Positions 45,210-57,041 of a stretch of DNA of 64,000 nt are shown here, in pieces. The notes under the pieces are model-generated. The model did no database searches. It saw only the letters and a list, made by a program, of their open reading frames with translations, and had not been told where the DNA came from. Origin of the DNA: Erinaceus europaeus. Its lineage: Eukaryota > Chordata > Mammalia > Eulipotyphla > Erinaceidae. The stretch lies in the NCBI RefSeq assembly GCF_950295315.1, contig NC_080164.1:115392890-115456889 (forward strand). Direction: 5' to 3'. How positions within the stretch are numbered: the stretch's first letter is position 1; every line of letters starts with the position of its first letter. Position numbers and translations under genes: made by a program.

Positions 45210-45893
45210 CAATTTTGATATGAGTGCTGCTCTATGTATCAGAAATAAGTTTGACTTTAGATGTTGGAGAGGGATGTGGAGAAAAAAGGGACACTTTTGC
45301 ACAGCTGATGGGAGTTTTAAATGGTCCAACTATCATGAAAAGCAAAATATGGAGACTTAGGACACTAGGAATGGACGTACGCTGTGACCCAGCAATTCCT
45401 CTCCAAGTGATTTACTCAAAGGAAACAAAGATATTTATCATAAGAGATCTTTGTATACCTATGGCAGCACGATTTGTACTCACTAGAATCTGGAAGCAAT
45501 CTAGATGTCCAACATCAGATGAGTGGCTAAAATAAAATAAATGTGGCATATATACACGAGGGAATACCACTCAGCTCTTAAAAACAATAAAGTTGTCTCC
45601 TTTTCATCCTCTTGAATGGAATTTGATGACATCATGTTTTGTGAGAAAAGCAAAAAGAGAAGGATGAATACCAAATGATCTCATTCATTAGTGATACTTA
45701 ATAAATAGGGACAGAGAGAGAGAACACAAAGTGAAACATAGACTGGGCATGGTATATTACATCAAAGCAAAGGACTCTAGGGAGGGAAGGGTACAAGAAA
45801 GGGAGAAAACTTTGGAGGTTGAGCACATAATGAAACTGTGCACATGTGTCAATGAACCCACTGTCAATTATTAACCCCTTCAATAAAAAAAAA
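45210..45893 (+). pseudogene. L1 ORF2 C-terminal end and 3' UTR, older, with poly-A
   Basis: The plus strand encodes a decayed L1 ORF2 C-terminus, including DVRCDPAIPLQVIYSKE and TRIWKQSRCPTSDEWLK (about 45,370-45,535). These match residues of the L1 at 47.6-47.8 kb ([15 protein letters not shown] and [13 protein letters not shown]). It continues into a 3' UTR ending CAATAAAAAAAAAA. The frame is interrupted upstream of this segment and just after it, and the remaining 5' part of L1 is missing. Confidence 0.82.
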
Positions 45894-46069
45894 ATGTCTG
45901 ACTTTACAGAGGAGTGAGAACATGGAAACCATATAATGGCTTGATAAAGTTTACCTTGAACATTTCTTGATAAAACTCATGTGTCAAAAGACTATTTTTT
46001 TTTTCTTTTTAATCAACTGTAGGTTTGGGGGCATAGGCAGTAGAACTCACTAGCAGGTGAATGAAAATA

Positions 46070-46084
46070 CTTGAGGGAATTTCT
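46070..46084. repeat. target-site duplication of the 46 kb L1, left copy
   Basis: CTTGAGGGAATTTCT, matching 50,891-50,905 (CTTGAGGGACTTTCT) at 14 of 15 positions. Confidence 0.9.
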
Positions 46085-46115
46085 TTTTTTTTTAAATTTT
46101 TTATTTAAGAAAGGA

Positions 46116-47440
46116 TTAATGAACAAAAACATAAGGTAGGAGGGGTACAACTCCACACAATTCCCAACACCCAGTCTCCATAACCCACCCCCTCCCATGA
46201 TAGCTTTCCCATTCTCTATCCATCTGGGAGCATGGACCCAGGGTCGTTGAGGGTTGCAGAAGGTAGAAGGTCTGGCTTCTGTAATTGCTTCCCCACTGAA
46301 CATGGGCGTTGACTGGTCGGTCCATACTCCCAGTCTGCCTCTCTCTTTCCCTAGTAAGGTGTGTCTCTGGGGAAGCTGAGCTCCAGGACACATTGGTGGG
46401 GTCTTCAATCCAGGGAAGCCTGGCCAGCATCCTGGTGGCATCTGGAACCTGGTGATTGAAAAGAGAGTTAACATAGGAAGCCAAACAATTTGTTGAGCAA
46501 TCATGGATCCCAAGCTTGGAATAGTGGAGAGGAAGTGTTGGGGGGGAGGGGTACTCACTGCAAACTCTAGTGTACTTCTGCTTTCAGGTATATATTTTGC
46601 AGTAGTTTATGGATACGTGTGCACATAAGCTCTCTCTCACAGAAACTGGTGTATATCTAGGTTATGGGACTTTGTTAGAAAGTGAACTACCTGAGATGAA
46701 ATTAGAGTGTACTATAAAAGGAAAGGTCTCACCCGAGTAATGAAGCTGAAGGGTTGTCATTCCACACGTGAAGTCTCTGGACACAGTTGGAGGTGAAGCA
46801 TGTTGAGGTGGCAATCGTTGCGTTGGTTAGGTTGTGATCAGTGGATGCAATATTATTTGGTTTGGGTTGGGAGATGCATATGGGAAAGTGGGCCCTATCC
46901 AAGGGTTCCAGGACTGGGGGAAGTAGGGGCTCTACAGGGAGATGTGAGGTTCCTGCTGTCTTAGGGTTAAAAAAGACAATCGATAGCTAATGTTGTCATC
47001 ACATTATTTGGTAATTGGGTTAACTTTGAAAAGTCCTTTTGTTAGGGTTTGCTGTACAGTATCCAGTATCTTGTATATAGCTGTGCTACTGGATGCTTCT
47101 AATCTACTTGGTCTAGGCTTTTGAGAGAGTCCGCATACGAAATACGCAGCCTATATAATAAAAGGATTCAGTTTGTGTTTTGAGAAACTTTGAGACATAC
47201 AATTGATTTTCCCCCTCTCATATTAATTAACTACTGATTTATATGTCTACATTTTGCTAGGAGTGTACATAAACACCATTCCTACCACCAAAGGACTGTG
47301 ACCCATCCCTCCCGCCCACTCCCACCCCCCACTGGCTCAGGAAGCTGCATGTCTACCCCTCAACACTGGGTTTTTACTTTGGTACCCTACTTACAATTTG
47401 ATCAGGTCCTGCTTTTAGTTTCCCTTTCAGATCTTCTTCA
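46116..47440 (-). other. L1 3' UTR, short form
   Basis: About 1.3 kb between the ORF2 stop and the poly-A tail. Relative to the long-form UTRs at 1.6 and 42.9 kb it lacks an internal block of about 800 bp, joining near 46,540-46,560 at a G-rich stretch. Confidence 0.85.
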
Positions 47441-50400
47441 TCAACTTCTGTTGATGAGTGGGATCATCCCATACTCATCTTTATCTTTCTGACTTAGTTC
47501 ACTTAACATAATTCCTTCTAGCTCTGTCCAAGATGGGTCAGAGAAGGTGGGTTCATTGTTTTTGATAGCTGCATAGTATTCCATTGTGTATATATACCAC
47601 AGCTTTCTCAGCCACTCATCTGTTGTTGGGCACCTGGGTTGCTTCCAGGTCTTAGCTATTATGAATTGTGCTGCTATGAACATAGGAGTACACACCTCTT
47701 TTTGGTTGGGTGTTATGGAGTCCTTGGGGTATAACCCTAGGAGAGGAATTACTGGATCATATGGAAGGTCCATGTCTAGCCTTCTGAGAGTTTTCCAGAC
47801 TGCTCTCCACAGAGGCTGTACCAATTTACATTCCCACCAGCAATGTAAAAGGGTTCCTCTGTCCCCACATCCTCTCCAGCATTTGTTGCTGCTGTCCTTT
47901 TTGATGTATGCCATTCTTACAGGAGTGAGGTGGTATCTTAGTGTTGTCTTAATTTGCATTTCTCTGACAATCAGTGACCTAGAGCAGTTTTTCATATGTT
48001 TGTTAGCCTTTTGGATCTCCTCTGAGGTGAATGTTTTGTTCATATCCTCTGCCCATTTTTGGATGGGGTCATTTGCTTTTTTGGTGCTAAGTTTGCTGAG
48101 CTCTTTATATATTTTGGTGATTAGTTTCTTGTCTGATGTCTGGCATGTGAAGATCTTCTCCCATTCTGTGAGGGGTCTCTCTGTTTGTTTAATAGTTTCT
48201 TTGGATGTGCAGAAGCTTTTCAATTTGATGTAGTCCCATTGGTTTGTTTATGCTTTAGTCTTTCTTGCAATTGGGTTTGATTCATCAAAGATGTCCTTGA
48301 GGTGTAGGTGGGAAAGTGTTTTACCAATGTTTTCCTCTAAGTATTTGATTGTTTCTGGTCTGACATCTAGGTCTTTGATCCATTTGGAGTTGATTTTTGT
48401 CTCTGGTGAGATAAAGTGGTTCAATTTCATTCTTCTGCATGTTTCAACCCAGTTTTCCCAGCACCATTTATTGAAGAGAGCCTCCTTTTTCCATTTAATC
48501 CTTTGGGCCCCCTTATCAAAGATTAGATGCCCATAGGTGTTGGTATTTATTTCTGGGCTTTCAATTCTGTTCCACTGGTCTGTGTGCCTATTTTTGTTCC
48601 AGTACCATGCTGTCTTGATGATGATGGCTTTATAATATAGTTTAAGGTCTGGGAGTGTGATGCCTCCATTTCTGTTTCTTTTCCTTAAGATGGTTTTGGC
48701 AATTCTAGGTGTTTTCAGGTTCCAGATAAATGATTGTAGTGTTTGTTCTATTCTCTTAAAGAAGCTTGGTGGAACTTTGATGGGTATTGCATTAAATTTG
48801 TATATGGCTCTGGGGAGAATATTCATTTTGATGATATTTATTCTTCCAATCCATGAGCATGGGATATCTTTCCATTTCTTGGTATCAGTTTCTCTTTCCT
48901 TGGGTAGCGACTCATAGTTTTCAACATACAAGTCTTTCACTTCTTTGGTCAACTTTATTCCTAGGTATTTGATTGATTTTGCTGAAACAGTAAATGGGAG
49001 TGATTTCTGGATGTCTTCTTCTTCAGATTTAGTGTTTGCATAAAGAAATGCCACTGATTTTTGTACATTGATTTTGTAGCCTGATACCTTGCTATATTGC
49101 CTAATAACTTCCAGTAATTTTCTACTGGATTCTTTTTGGTCTTTCTATGTATACTATCGTATCATCTGCAAATAGTGAGAGCTTGACTTCTTTCCTTCCA
49201 ATCTGTATTCCTTTGATTTCTTTCTCTTGCCTGATTGCTATGGCAAGAACTTCCAATACTATGTTGAAGAGTAAAGGTGACAGTGGACAGCCCTGTCTAG
49301 TCCCCGATCTGAGGGGGAATGCTTTCAGCTTCTGTCCACTGAGTATGATGTTGGCTATAGGTTTGCTATATATAAACTCCAATATCTTGAGGAATTTCCC
49401 ATCTATTCCCATTTTTTGTAGAGTTTTGAGCATGAATGGGTTTCAATTTTGTCAATGGCTTTCTCTGTACCTATTGAGATAATCATGTGGTTTTTGGCTT
49501 TGCTTTTATTGATGTGGTGAATGACATTGATTGACTTACGGATGTTGAACCAGCCTTGTATTCCTGGGATGAATCCCACTTGGTCATGATGAACAATCTT
49601 TTTGATGTGTTGCTGTATCCGGTTGGCCAAGATCTTGTTAAATATTTTGGCATCTATGTTCATCAGAGATATTGGTCTGTAGTTTTCCTTTTTTGTTCTG
49701 TCCCTATCAGCTTTTGGTATCAGAGTGATGTTGGCTTCATAAAAGGTGGAAGGGAGTATTCCTGTTTCTTCAATCTTATGGAATAGCTTAAGAAGTATGG
49801 GTATTAACTGTTTCCTGAAAGTTTTGTAGAATTCGTCTGTGAAGCCATCTGGTCCTGGACTTTTGTTGTTGGGGAGATTCTTAATAACGGTTTCAATTTC
49901 TTTGTCTGTGATTGGTGCATTTAGATTTTGTAGTTCTTCTTGGTTCAGTTTTGGAAGTTCATAGGTTTCTAGGAATTGTTCCATATTTTCAGATTCTCTA
50001 GCTTGGTGGCATATAGTTCTTTATAGAAGTTTCGCAGGATTCTCTGGATTTCTGTGGTGTCAGTTGTGATATCTCCTGCATCGTTTACAATTCTATTAAT
50101 TTGAGTCTTCTCTCTTTTTTGTTTGTTGAGTCTGGCTAGGGGTTTGTCAATTTTGTTTAATCTTTCAAAGAACCAACATTTGGCTTCCTTGATCTTTTGT
50201 ATGGTTCTTTTATTTTCGATGTTGTTTATTTCTGCTCGAACTTTAGTGATTTCTGTCCTTCTGGTTGCTTTGGGTTCCTTTGTTCCTCTTCCTCTAAGTC
50301 CTTGAGGTGTGCAGTAAGGTCATTCATTTGAGCTTCTTCTTGGTGTTTAATATGTGATTGTATGGCTATAAGTTTCCCTCTCAGTACTGTTTTAGCTGTG

Positions 50401-50890
50401 TCCCAAATATTTTGATAGGTTGTGTCTTCATTTTCATTAGTTTCCAGGAACATTTGAATTTCCTGTTTGAGTGAGTCTCTGACCCAGTGGTTCTTAAGGA
50501 GCATGTTGTTTAGTTTCCAAATTCTGTGTCTTTTAATAATTTTCCATTTGTTGTTAAATGTTACTTTTACTCCACTGTGGTCTGAGAAGATACTTGGGAT
50601 GATTTCAATGCTCTTGAATTTATTGATGCTGTCTTTGTGGCCTAACATGTGGTCTATCCTTGAGTATGTGTTATATGGATTTGAAAAGAAGGTGTATTCC
50701 AGTTTTTTGGGGTGGAGGAGTCTGAAAATGTCCAAGAGGTCTAGTCTGTCGATCTCTTCATTCAATTCTCTTGTATCTTTATTGGTTCTCTGCTTTGTTG
50801 CTCTGTCTGAGTGTGAGAGTGGGGTATTGAAGTCTCCCACTATTATTGTATTACTATTGATGTATTTTTGAAATTCTTTCAGTAGATGCT
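47441..50890 (-). pseudogene. L1 ORF2 (endonuclease/reverse transcriptase), broken
   Basis: ORF2 encodes the L1 endonuclease and reverse transcriptase that copy L1 RNA at a nicked genomic target. Visible on the minus strand: the C-terminal part of the endonuclease with GDFN, SRIDHML and SDHSGV (50,840-50,530); reverse transcriptase motifs [10 protein letters not shown] and YRPISLMN (about 49,870-49,680), [14 protein letters not shown] (about 49,300) and the catalytic FADD (about 49,150); and the C-terminal Cys segment [18 protein letters not shown] (about 47,900-47,850). The frame shifts at least three times between 50,226 and 49,054, with a nonsense codon near 48,246. The first catalytic aspartate is also lost: the usual I-S-I-D-A-E-K-A-F-D reads [10 protein letters not shown] at about 49,465-49,490. 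About 100 N-terminal residues are missing. No active enzyme is possible. Confidence 0.93.
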
Positions 50891-50905
50891 CTTGAGGGAC
50901 TTTCT
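50891..50905. repeat. target-site duplication of the 46 kb L1, right copy
   Basis: CTTGAGGGACTTTCT; see the left copy at 46,070-46,084. Confidence 0.9.
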
Positions 50906-52655
50906 AGTCCTCACTATTTTGGCGTAAAGCTGATGGGTGGTCCACAATACTGTACATGATACAGTGAATTTAACAGTTTCCTCCTACAAATTGCTGCCTC
51001 TCTCCAAAGCCAACAGCATCTCCATTGAGGAGCTGGTTGATGTTGATAGATTGAGCTCTGGTTCCTTGTCTGATAAAGCCATAGGAAAGACTGGAAATTA
51101 AGTCCTATACTTTCTGTCATTTTAGTAACACAGATGCAGACTGTATCTATTCTTAGACAACAACTGACAACTGGTATTCATGATGGAGGAGAGAGAAAAG
51201 CCTCCAGTTCCCTACACTATGTATTAACTCTCTAGTATGGAAACATTTGAACATTTCCGTGCTGTTACTACATGTACACAAGGAACTTGAAGACCTGGGA
51301 ATACTTCCTTTGACTGTGAAGTCACTAACCTGTTGATGACAGCTGAGTTTGCAAAGAAAGGGTGTACAGAAGTACTGTTCCATTCTATGTAACTAGACTT
51401 TTTTTTTTTTATGTTCAAAGAAGCACCGTGGTTAAAGCATTCAGTGCTTACATTTGATTCCCTACGATAGGAAATCCCACTTTCTTAACAGTCCTACATA
51501 TGAGGAAAGACACAAGAGCTTCCTGTTCCTCCTCTGGCTTCTTTCTGCATTTGGGGCAGCCTTGTGGGTTCTGAGTCAGATTCAGGGAAACATCCAGTCA
51601 GCAAGATGACTCCTGGGGAATGCTTTCAAATTGGAGGTGAGCTGTGTTTTGGAATCACTTAAGTCACAAAAGCATTATATTAAAATGTCATCTGCTCTTC
51701 CTCCTTGCACTTGTCAATCTCTGGTGTGCTGATGTGTGTGTCTTTTCTATCTTTCTTTCCCTCTTTTTTTTTTTTTTGAGCCACTACTTCTATTCCACTC
51801 TCAGACACTAGGACACTATGGTAAAATGTTTTTGCATGGGTGTAATTGTTGTCTAGTGAACTTAAATCCACTTGATATTTTCCAGCTGTGAAAGGGAATC
51901 CTTGCTTCTCATTTCTTTCCTGGATTTGTACTTTAATAATTCTGCAGGATAAAGGGATATGGAGGTGAAATTGAAATGTATAACTTCACTTACGCGTTTA
52001 GTAAAAATTTCAAATTAAAGAGCAGTTTATAAATATAGAATTAAAAAAACAAGTTTGGGGGGTTAACCGTTCAGCTTCCTGATCTGTTAGCTCTCCAGCA
52101 GTCTTATTAAAAGCTGGATGAATGATATTAGAAGACTTCACTATAAAAACCAAGTTAGAAATCACTGCTACCATCTCATTTCTCTGCCTTTTAATATGGA
52201 AAACCAGTTTCTAGTTACAAAGATAATTTGCCCCAGGATACAGTCAGCACAAGGCAGACCAGATGCTTGGATTTTGGTTTTGGTTAACTGTTTTTTTCCC
52301 CCAAGGCATTGTTCTATTCCTCTGAGATTTTGCCCATATGAGACAGACCCTAAGACACTCAGTGAGTCTAATGAGTTACCTACTCTGCTCTGCAACCAGA
52401 AGATACTAGCTATACCTCAACTGGTAAATTGGAGAAGAATCGTTCATGATGTTCCTGCCCTGTCTTCTATCTTCTAGATGAGGAATTACAGCTGAGGACA
52501 AAGATGATAAGTATGGAACTAACATTGTACAAATACTTTTTACCATGCTTACATAACTCTAAAGGCAGATGAAAAATATATTCAAATCAAGGTATATTTT
52601 GTAGTACTTTTTACTTTTTTAAAACATGTTTAAGGGAATTGCTTGTAACAATTGC
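50906..52655. other. 1.7 kb unique sequence
   Basis: No repeat, exon or RNA gene was recognised. Frames at 50,914-51,418 and 52,118-52,477 show no domain. Confidence 0.45.
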
Positions 52656-52659
52656 TTTC

Positions 52660-53603
52660 TTATTGGAGGTTAATATTTTGTCTTTGCATAGTCTTGAATG
52701 CATAGGCAAAACTTCTCATCACCCCTTCCTTGATTGGCATCTAGGAGACACAACAGGATCCAGTGTCCATTCATCCTGTCTCTTTCCCTTCTTCCCTTGA
52801 GTCCTTTGGTTAGACTCCCAGTCTAAGCTTCACCATATGTTTTACCTCACTGTTCTTTGTTATAAGTTGCATTTATAAGTGAGATAGTTCAATATCAGTC
52901 TTTCTCTTTTTGGCTTGTCTCATTCAACATGATGCCCTTGAGTTCTGGCCAAGCTATTACAAAGGAGATGACTTCATCAATTTTGACAGCTGCATAATAC
53001 TTCATTTTGTATATGTACTTCAACTTATTTAGCAATTGAACTGTCCTTGGTCATCTGGGTTTCTTCCAAATTTGGGATATTACACGCTGTGCTGCTATGA
53101 ATGTTAGTCTGCTTGGATCTTTTTAGATAGGAGCTTTTCTTTTCCCTGGGTAGATCCTTAGGAGAGAGATTACTGAGTCATGAGGTAAGTCCTCCTCTAG
53201 AGTTCTGATGAATCTCCAGACTGTTTACCATACAGCTTGTACCAACTTACTTCCAACCAACTTTGTACGAGAGTCCCTTTTTTCCCACAGCCTCTCCGAC
53301 AGTTGGTGTCTCTGTCTTTCCTAATGTGTGACATTCTCATGGATATAAAGTGGTGTCTCTCTGTTTTTATTACATTTCCCTGATCACCAGTGACTTAGAC
53401 CATAGTTCATATGTCTGTTGGCTCTTTTAATCTCTTTTTTTGGATAATATTCTGCCCATATCTCTCCTCCCTCCCCCATTTTCAACTTATTTATTTATTT
53501 ATTTATTTTATTGCTGAATTTGGTGAGTTCACTGTAAATTTTGGTTATTAGTCCTCTGTGTGATACACGACACATGAAGATTTTCTCTCTGTTATTATGG
53601 TTC
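52660..53603 (-). pseudogene. L1 ORF2 end and 3' UTR: 3' part of a twin-primed L1
   Basis: Decayed reversed ORF2 end, with TCATCTGGGTTTCTTCCAAA and TATTACACGCTGTGCTGCTA matching 47.63-47.68 kb. Similarity ends at about 53,600 at the position equal to [11 protein letters not shown] in the reference L1. There the sequence switches to L1 in the opposite strand. Confidence 0.82.
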
Positions 53604-54071
53604 CAGCAAACTTAAGACAGCAGAAGAAAAGATACATAAGTTTGTCTGAAGATAGAAAATGCCCAGGTTAGACAAAGCAGTCCTGAGCAGAACAAAGCAA
53701 GAATGGTATTAATGGTATTATGGTATTATGCTTCAAGAAGCATAATACCTCTACACATACTACTGAGGACTATAATCCAGATGGCCTAGTACTGGAACAA
53801 ACAGACACAAAGACCAGTGGAATAGAACTGAAATCTCAGAAATCAGCCCCTAGACCTGTGATCAAGTAATTTTTGATAAGGATGCCCAAAATGTCAAATG
53901 GCAAAAGGGAAGTCTATTTAAGAAATGGTGTCGGGATAATTGGGTTGAAACATGCAAAAGAATGAACATGAACAACCAAATTTCATCATATATAAAAGTT
54001 AACTACAAATGAATCAATAATATAGAAGTACTTTGAAGCCATCAAATACTTAGATGAATACATGAGCAGAA
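53604..54071 (+). pseudogene. inverted 5' part of the twin-primed L1 (first piece)
   Basis: Plus-strand ORF2 sequence, decayed: TGGAACAAACAGACACAAAG, GACCAGTGGAATAGAACTG, and GAAATGGTGTCGGGATAATT. It is upstream ORF2 sequence relative to the minus-strand part and reads towards it in inverted order. It is interrupted at 54,071 by a nested L1 tail and resumes at 54,526. A 13-bp perfect inverted repeat (GGTATTATGCTTC/GAAGCATAATACC) lies at 53,722-53,749. Confidence 0.8.
54056..54071. repeat. target-site duplication of nested L1 tail, left copy
   Basis: GAATACATGAGCAGAA, pairing with 54,526-54,541 (GAACACATGGGTAGAA), 13 of 16 positions identical. Confidence 0.85.
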
Positions 54072-54476
54072 TATGGAGAAGCAATTACAAAAGCCAGAAC
54101 CACCCACCTTCTGCACCCCATAAAGGGTTTTGGTCCATTTTTCCAGTTGGAGAGGAAATGTTAAGATGACCAGAGGTTTCTGAACTCCAACTTCATCAGA
54201 CCAGGAAAAAGAAGAAAAAAGGAAGGACATCCAGAAGTAGGAATAGGTGTAGGTGTGACTTAGAAAGAAAGAGAAGATGGGATCATGGGAAAAATTGGCA
54301 AATATATACAACTATAGACAGATAGTTATAGAAATAATAGTCAACCCATATCTGCAACCTTGGGAGAACTACTGTAGTTTCCAGTGGAGGGAACTCTGGT
54401 GGTGGGAACAATGCAGAATTATACCCCTGTTATCTATGCATTTGTGGATCAATATTAAGTCACTGACAAAGTTAAG

Positions 54477-54511
<35 letters not shown>

Positions 54512-54525
54512 ATTTTTTAAAAAAA
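54072..54525 (+). mobile_element. L1 3' UTR fragment nested in an older L1
   Basis: GGAGAAGCAATTACAAAAGC, CACCCACCTTCTGCACCCCA and AGAAATAATAGTCAACCCAT match the L1 tail at 27.6-28.0 kb. The end holds a (TA)n run and A-rich tail at about 54,470-54,525. A 16-bp duplication of the host L1 flanks it. Confidence 0.88.
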
Positions 54526-54690
54526 GAACACATGGGTAGAACTCTCTCCCCTGTAAGTTTTTGTAATCTCTTCATTGATTCAAATCCAACAACAAGGAAA
54601 ATGAAAGCAAAAATAGATCAGTGGGACTAAATCAAACTGAAAAGCTTCAGCACAGCAAGGGGAATCACTGCCATAACAACTATTTTGAAC
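54526..54690 (+). pseudogene. inverted 5' part of the twin-primed L1 (second piece)
   Basis: Translates to SNPTTRKMKAKIDQWD (about 54,580-54,630), equivalent to [10 protein letters not shown]...NQWD of the reference ORF2. It ends at about 54,690, only a few residues from where the minus-strand part at 53,603 begins. Confidence 0.82.
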
Positions 54691-54749
54691 CCATTATATA
54701 GCACTGTTATTTTATTTGATGTCGCCTAGGCTTCACCTTTCCAGACTGA

Positions 54750-54935
54750 TTTTTTTCAGCTAGAGAGAGACACACAGAAAGGAGACACTACAGTGCCAAA
54801 GACTCTCCAGAACAGAAGTCTTCCCATATGGTGTATGTGGGGGTTGTAGGTTGAGGGATGAGTGGACTTGAGCCTGGGTGACATCCATGAGAAAACAGCC
54901 ATCCTTCCAGGTGGGCTGTCACACCCTGTATCTCT
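54750..54935 (-). repeat. D-type SINE, decayed
   Basis: AGAGAGAGACACACAGAAAG, CACTACAGTGCCAAAGAC, ACTTGAGCCTGGGTGACATC in the reversed order. Confidence 0.5.
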
Positions 54936-54939
54936 GGAT

Positions 54940-55620
54940 TTAACACACCATAGATTTTCATTCAGTGCAATCTTCAAACAACTTTGACTGTACGTTGTTC
55001 TCTTATGCTGTTCATAGCTCCTGAAACAAGCAGTAATAATAAAATAATAATAATAATAATAAACTTCTGTGATTAGGGGCTTCATGGAGAAAACAGAAAC
55101 AGTGACAAAAGTAGCAACCAGTTAATCTGTGTTGTTATAGCTCTGGTGATGCCATCATGGCTGCTGCACTGAGGGAGGGAAGAAGGGTTGTGGAGGGGGC
55201 CTGCAGTGAGAACCAGAGTCTCTCTTTGCTCTTTATGCTCAGTTGCTTGTCTTCTCTCTGTTTGCTTCCCTTCAGCCACAGTTTGATTTGTGGAACATTC
55301 CAGGGAGTCTCCTTAGCTCCCCAGACATTAGCAAGGCTGGGGTGGGGGCTTAGATAGAGAAGAGGAAACCCCACAGAGAGGAGCTTGGTGATTCAGCCTG
55401 TGGCACAGCTGGCTGAAAGGGACTCCCTCCCACAGAGGAAGGTGAAACTTTGTGGGGAAGCCCCAGAAAGCTGCTCCAGGCATGCTACAAACTGTTCTGA
55501 AAATTGTAGGGTACAATCTCAGCAAAATGGATATATGTATATCTCTTAACAGGGCATTCAATTTGCTTTGCCTGGGACTCAGTGGTGTCAGAGCTGGGGT
55601 GGGGCTCAGCCTCAGGTATA
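54940..55620. other. unique sequence, nothing recognised
   Basis: Several overlapping short frames on both strands show no domain. Confidence 0.4.
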
Positions 55621-55638
55621 TTTATTTGGTTTACTTTC

Positions 55639-55941
55639 TTTTTTCTTATTTATTTATTTATTTGCCTCCATGTTTATCACTGGGACTTGGTGCCTGCACT
55701 ACAAATCCACAGCTCCTGGTGGCCATTTTTTTTTTTCTTCTATTGGATAGGACAGAGAGAAATTGGGGGTGGGGGGAGGTAAAGAGGGAGAAAGAAAGAT
55801 AGATACCTGCAGATCTGCTTTACTATTTATGAAGTGACCCCCCTGCAGGTGGGAAGCCCAGGGCTGGAACCTGGATCCTTACACAGGTCCTTGTGCTTGT
55901 ACTGTGCTGCACTTAGCCTGGTGTGCCACCACCCAGCCCTC
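55639..55941 (-). repeat. B-type SINE with 3' module and 14-bp target duplication
   Basis: TTGCCTCCATGTTTATCACT to ACAGCTCCTGGTGGCC is the module; the body and GTGTGCCACCACCCAGCCC follow. Perfect TTTGGTTTACTTTC copies at 55,625-55,638 and 55,942-55,955. Confidence 0.92.
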
Positions 55942-55959
55942 TTTGGTTTACTTTCAAGA

Positions 55960-57040
55960 CAGAATGGGACACCCATGGTTTGTGAGACTTGGTCTCTGTT
56001 TAGCAAGTAACAATTGGACCAAATGTGTAGCAGTAATGGTGGCACATAACTTTACTGCTGCTTTCTGCTTGATGCCATAAAGGTTTTTTTCAAGCCTCAG
56101 AGCTGTTAGGCAAAGTAAAATTTTAGTGAACTATTTTGTGGAAATGCCAAGCAATTAGTGTGTGATGTCATTTATGGGATGCATTATTAATGGGAAATGC
56201 TAGAGTAATTCAGAAAGTAAATGATATGTAAAGGTCATATTATCGTGTGCCTGGAGGGAGCAGAAATAGAAATGAAGAGTAGAGAAAAAGAGAAAGGGAA
56301 AAGGGAGAGGGAGTGAGATTAAGAGGGAGGGAGGGAATATATATATGTATGGAGAGAGAGAGAGAGAGAATAAAGCAGAATATGCTGGCATTTCTGGTGG
56401 TACTTCCCAGTAGTCTGTGAAATGCCAGTTCCCAGCTGGAGCTGGTTGGTCCAGGTTGCTGGAGACAAGTTCTGATCTGCTTAAGAGACTGGTGATTGAC
56501 TACTGATACTCAGGTTAACTGATGAATTACAACCAGATTAATTAAGCCTTTTAATTTATTTTTAATAGACCTGAGGACAAGCAGGAGGGCCTCTGGCAAA
56601 CTGCTAACTTAGTGGGCCAGGGTAAATCACTCCCTTAAATCAAAGCCATGATGGGAAGCAAGGTGCTTGCTGCTTTTGCTTAAGGTGGAAGTCCTTTACT
56701 TTGCAATTTCCCATTATTCCACTGTTAGATTTCCAAAGAACTCCTTTTAGAATGTGTTCACACAGCATCCATGCTACCTACCTGCCTTTAGAGAGGTTAA
56801 CTTGTAGTTGTAATTGATTGCAATGAAAGACAGGGAAGCATTCTTATTTTTGTCTGTGAAGAACTGAAGTTAAACAATGCTGCCAAAGAACATAGTTTTT
56901 GGTAGTTTGGTCAACTTATTAACTTGGTAGCCCCAAGTCCTATTTGAATAATGTATTTTCCTTTACAAATCTGACCATAGAACTTTTTGTGAAAAATAAG
57001 TGATAGCTTATTAGTAATTGTTAGTGTATTTGAAAATGGT
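55960..57040. other. unique sequence, nothing recognised
   Basis: (AT)n and (GA)n runs at about 56,338-56,368. Nothing else was recognised. Confidence 0.45.
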
Positions 57041-57041
57041 T

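Larger units (their letters stand above)
46085..50890 (-). mobile_element. 5'-truncated L1 (4.8 kb) with target duplications
   Basis: A single minus-strand LINE-1 insertion. The poly-A tail is the T-rich stretch at 46,085-46,115. The 3' UTR runs to about 47,440, ORF2 follows, and the element is truncated inside the endonuclease domain at about 50,890. ORF1 and the 5' UTR are absent, so it has no promoter of its own. A 15-bp flanking duplication with one mismatch (46,070-46,084 and 50,891-50,905) proves both ends and points to a comparatively recent insertion. Its 3' UTR is the short form. This is the reference copy used to recognise the other L1 fragments in the window. Confidence 0.95.

Noticed and set aside
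47586..48233. 215-codon plus-strand frame
   Set aside because: It is the antisense of L1 ORF2, which is well supported on the minus strand.
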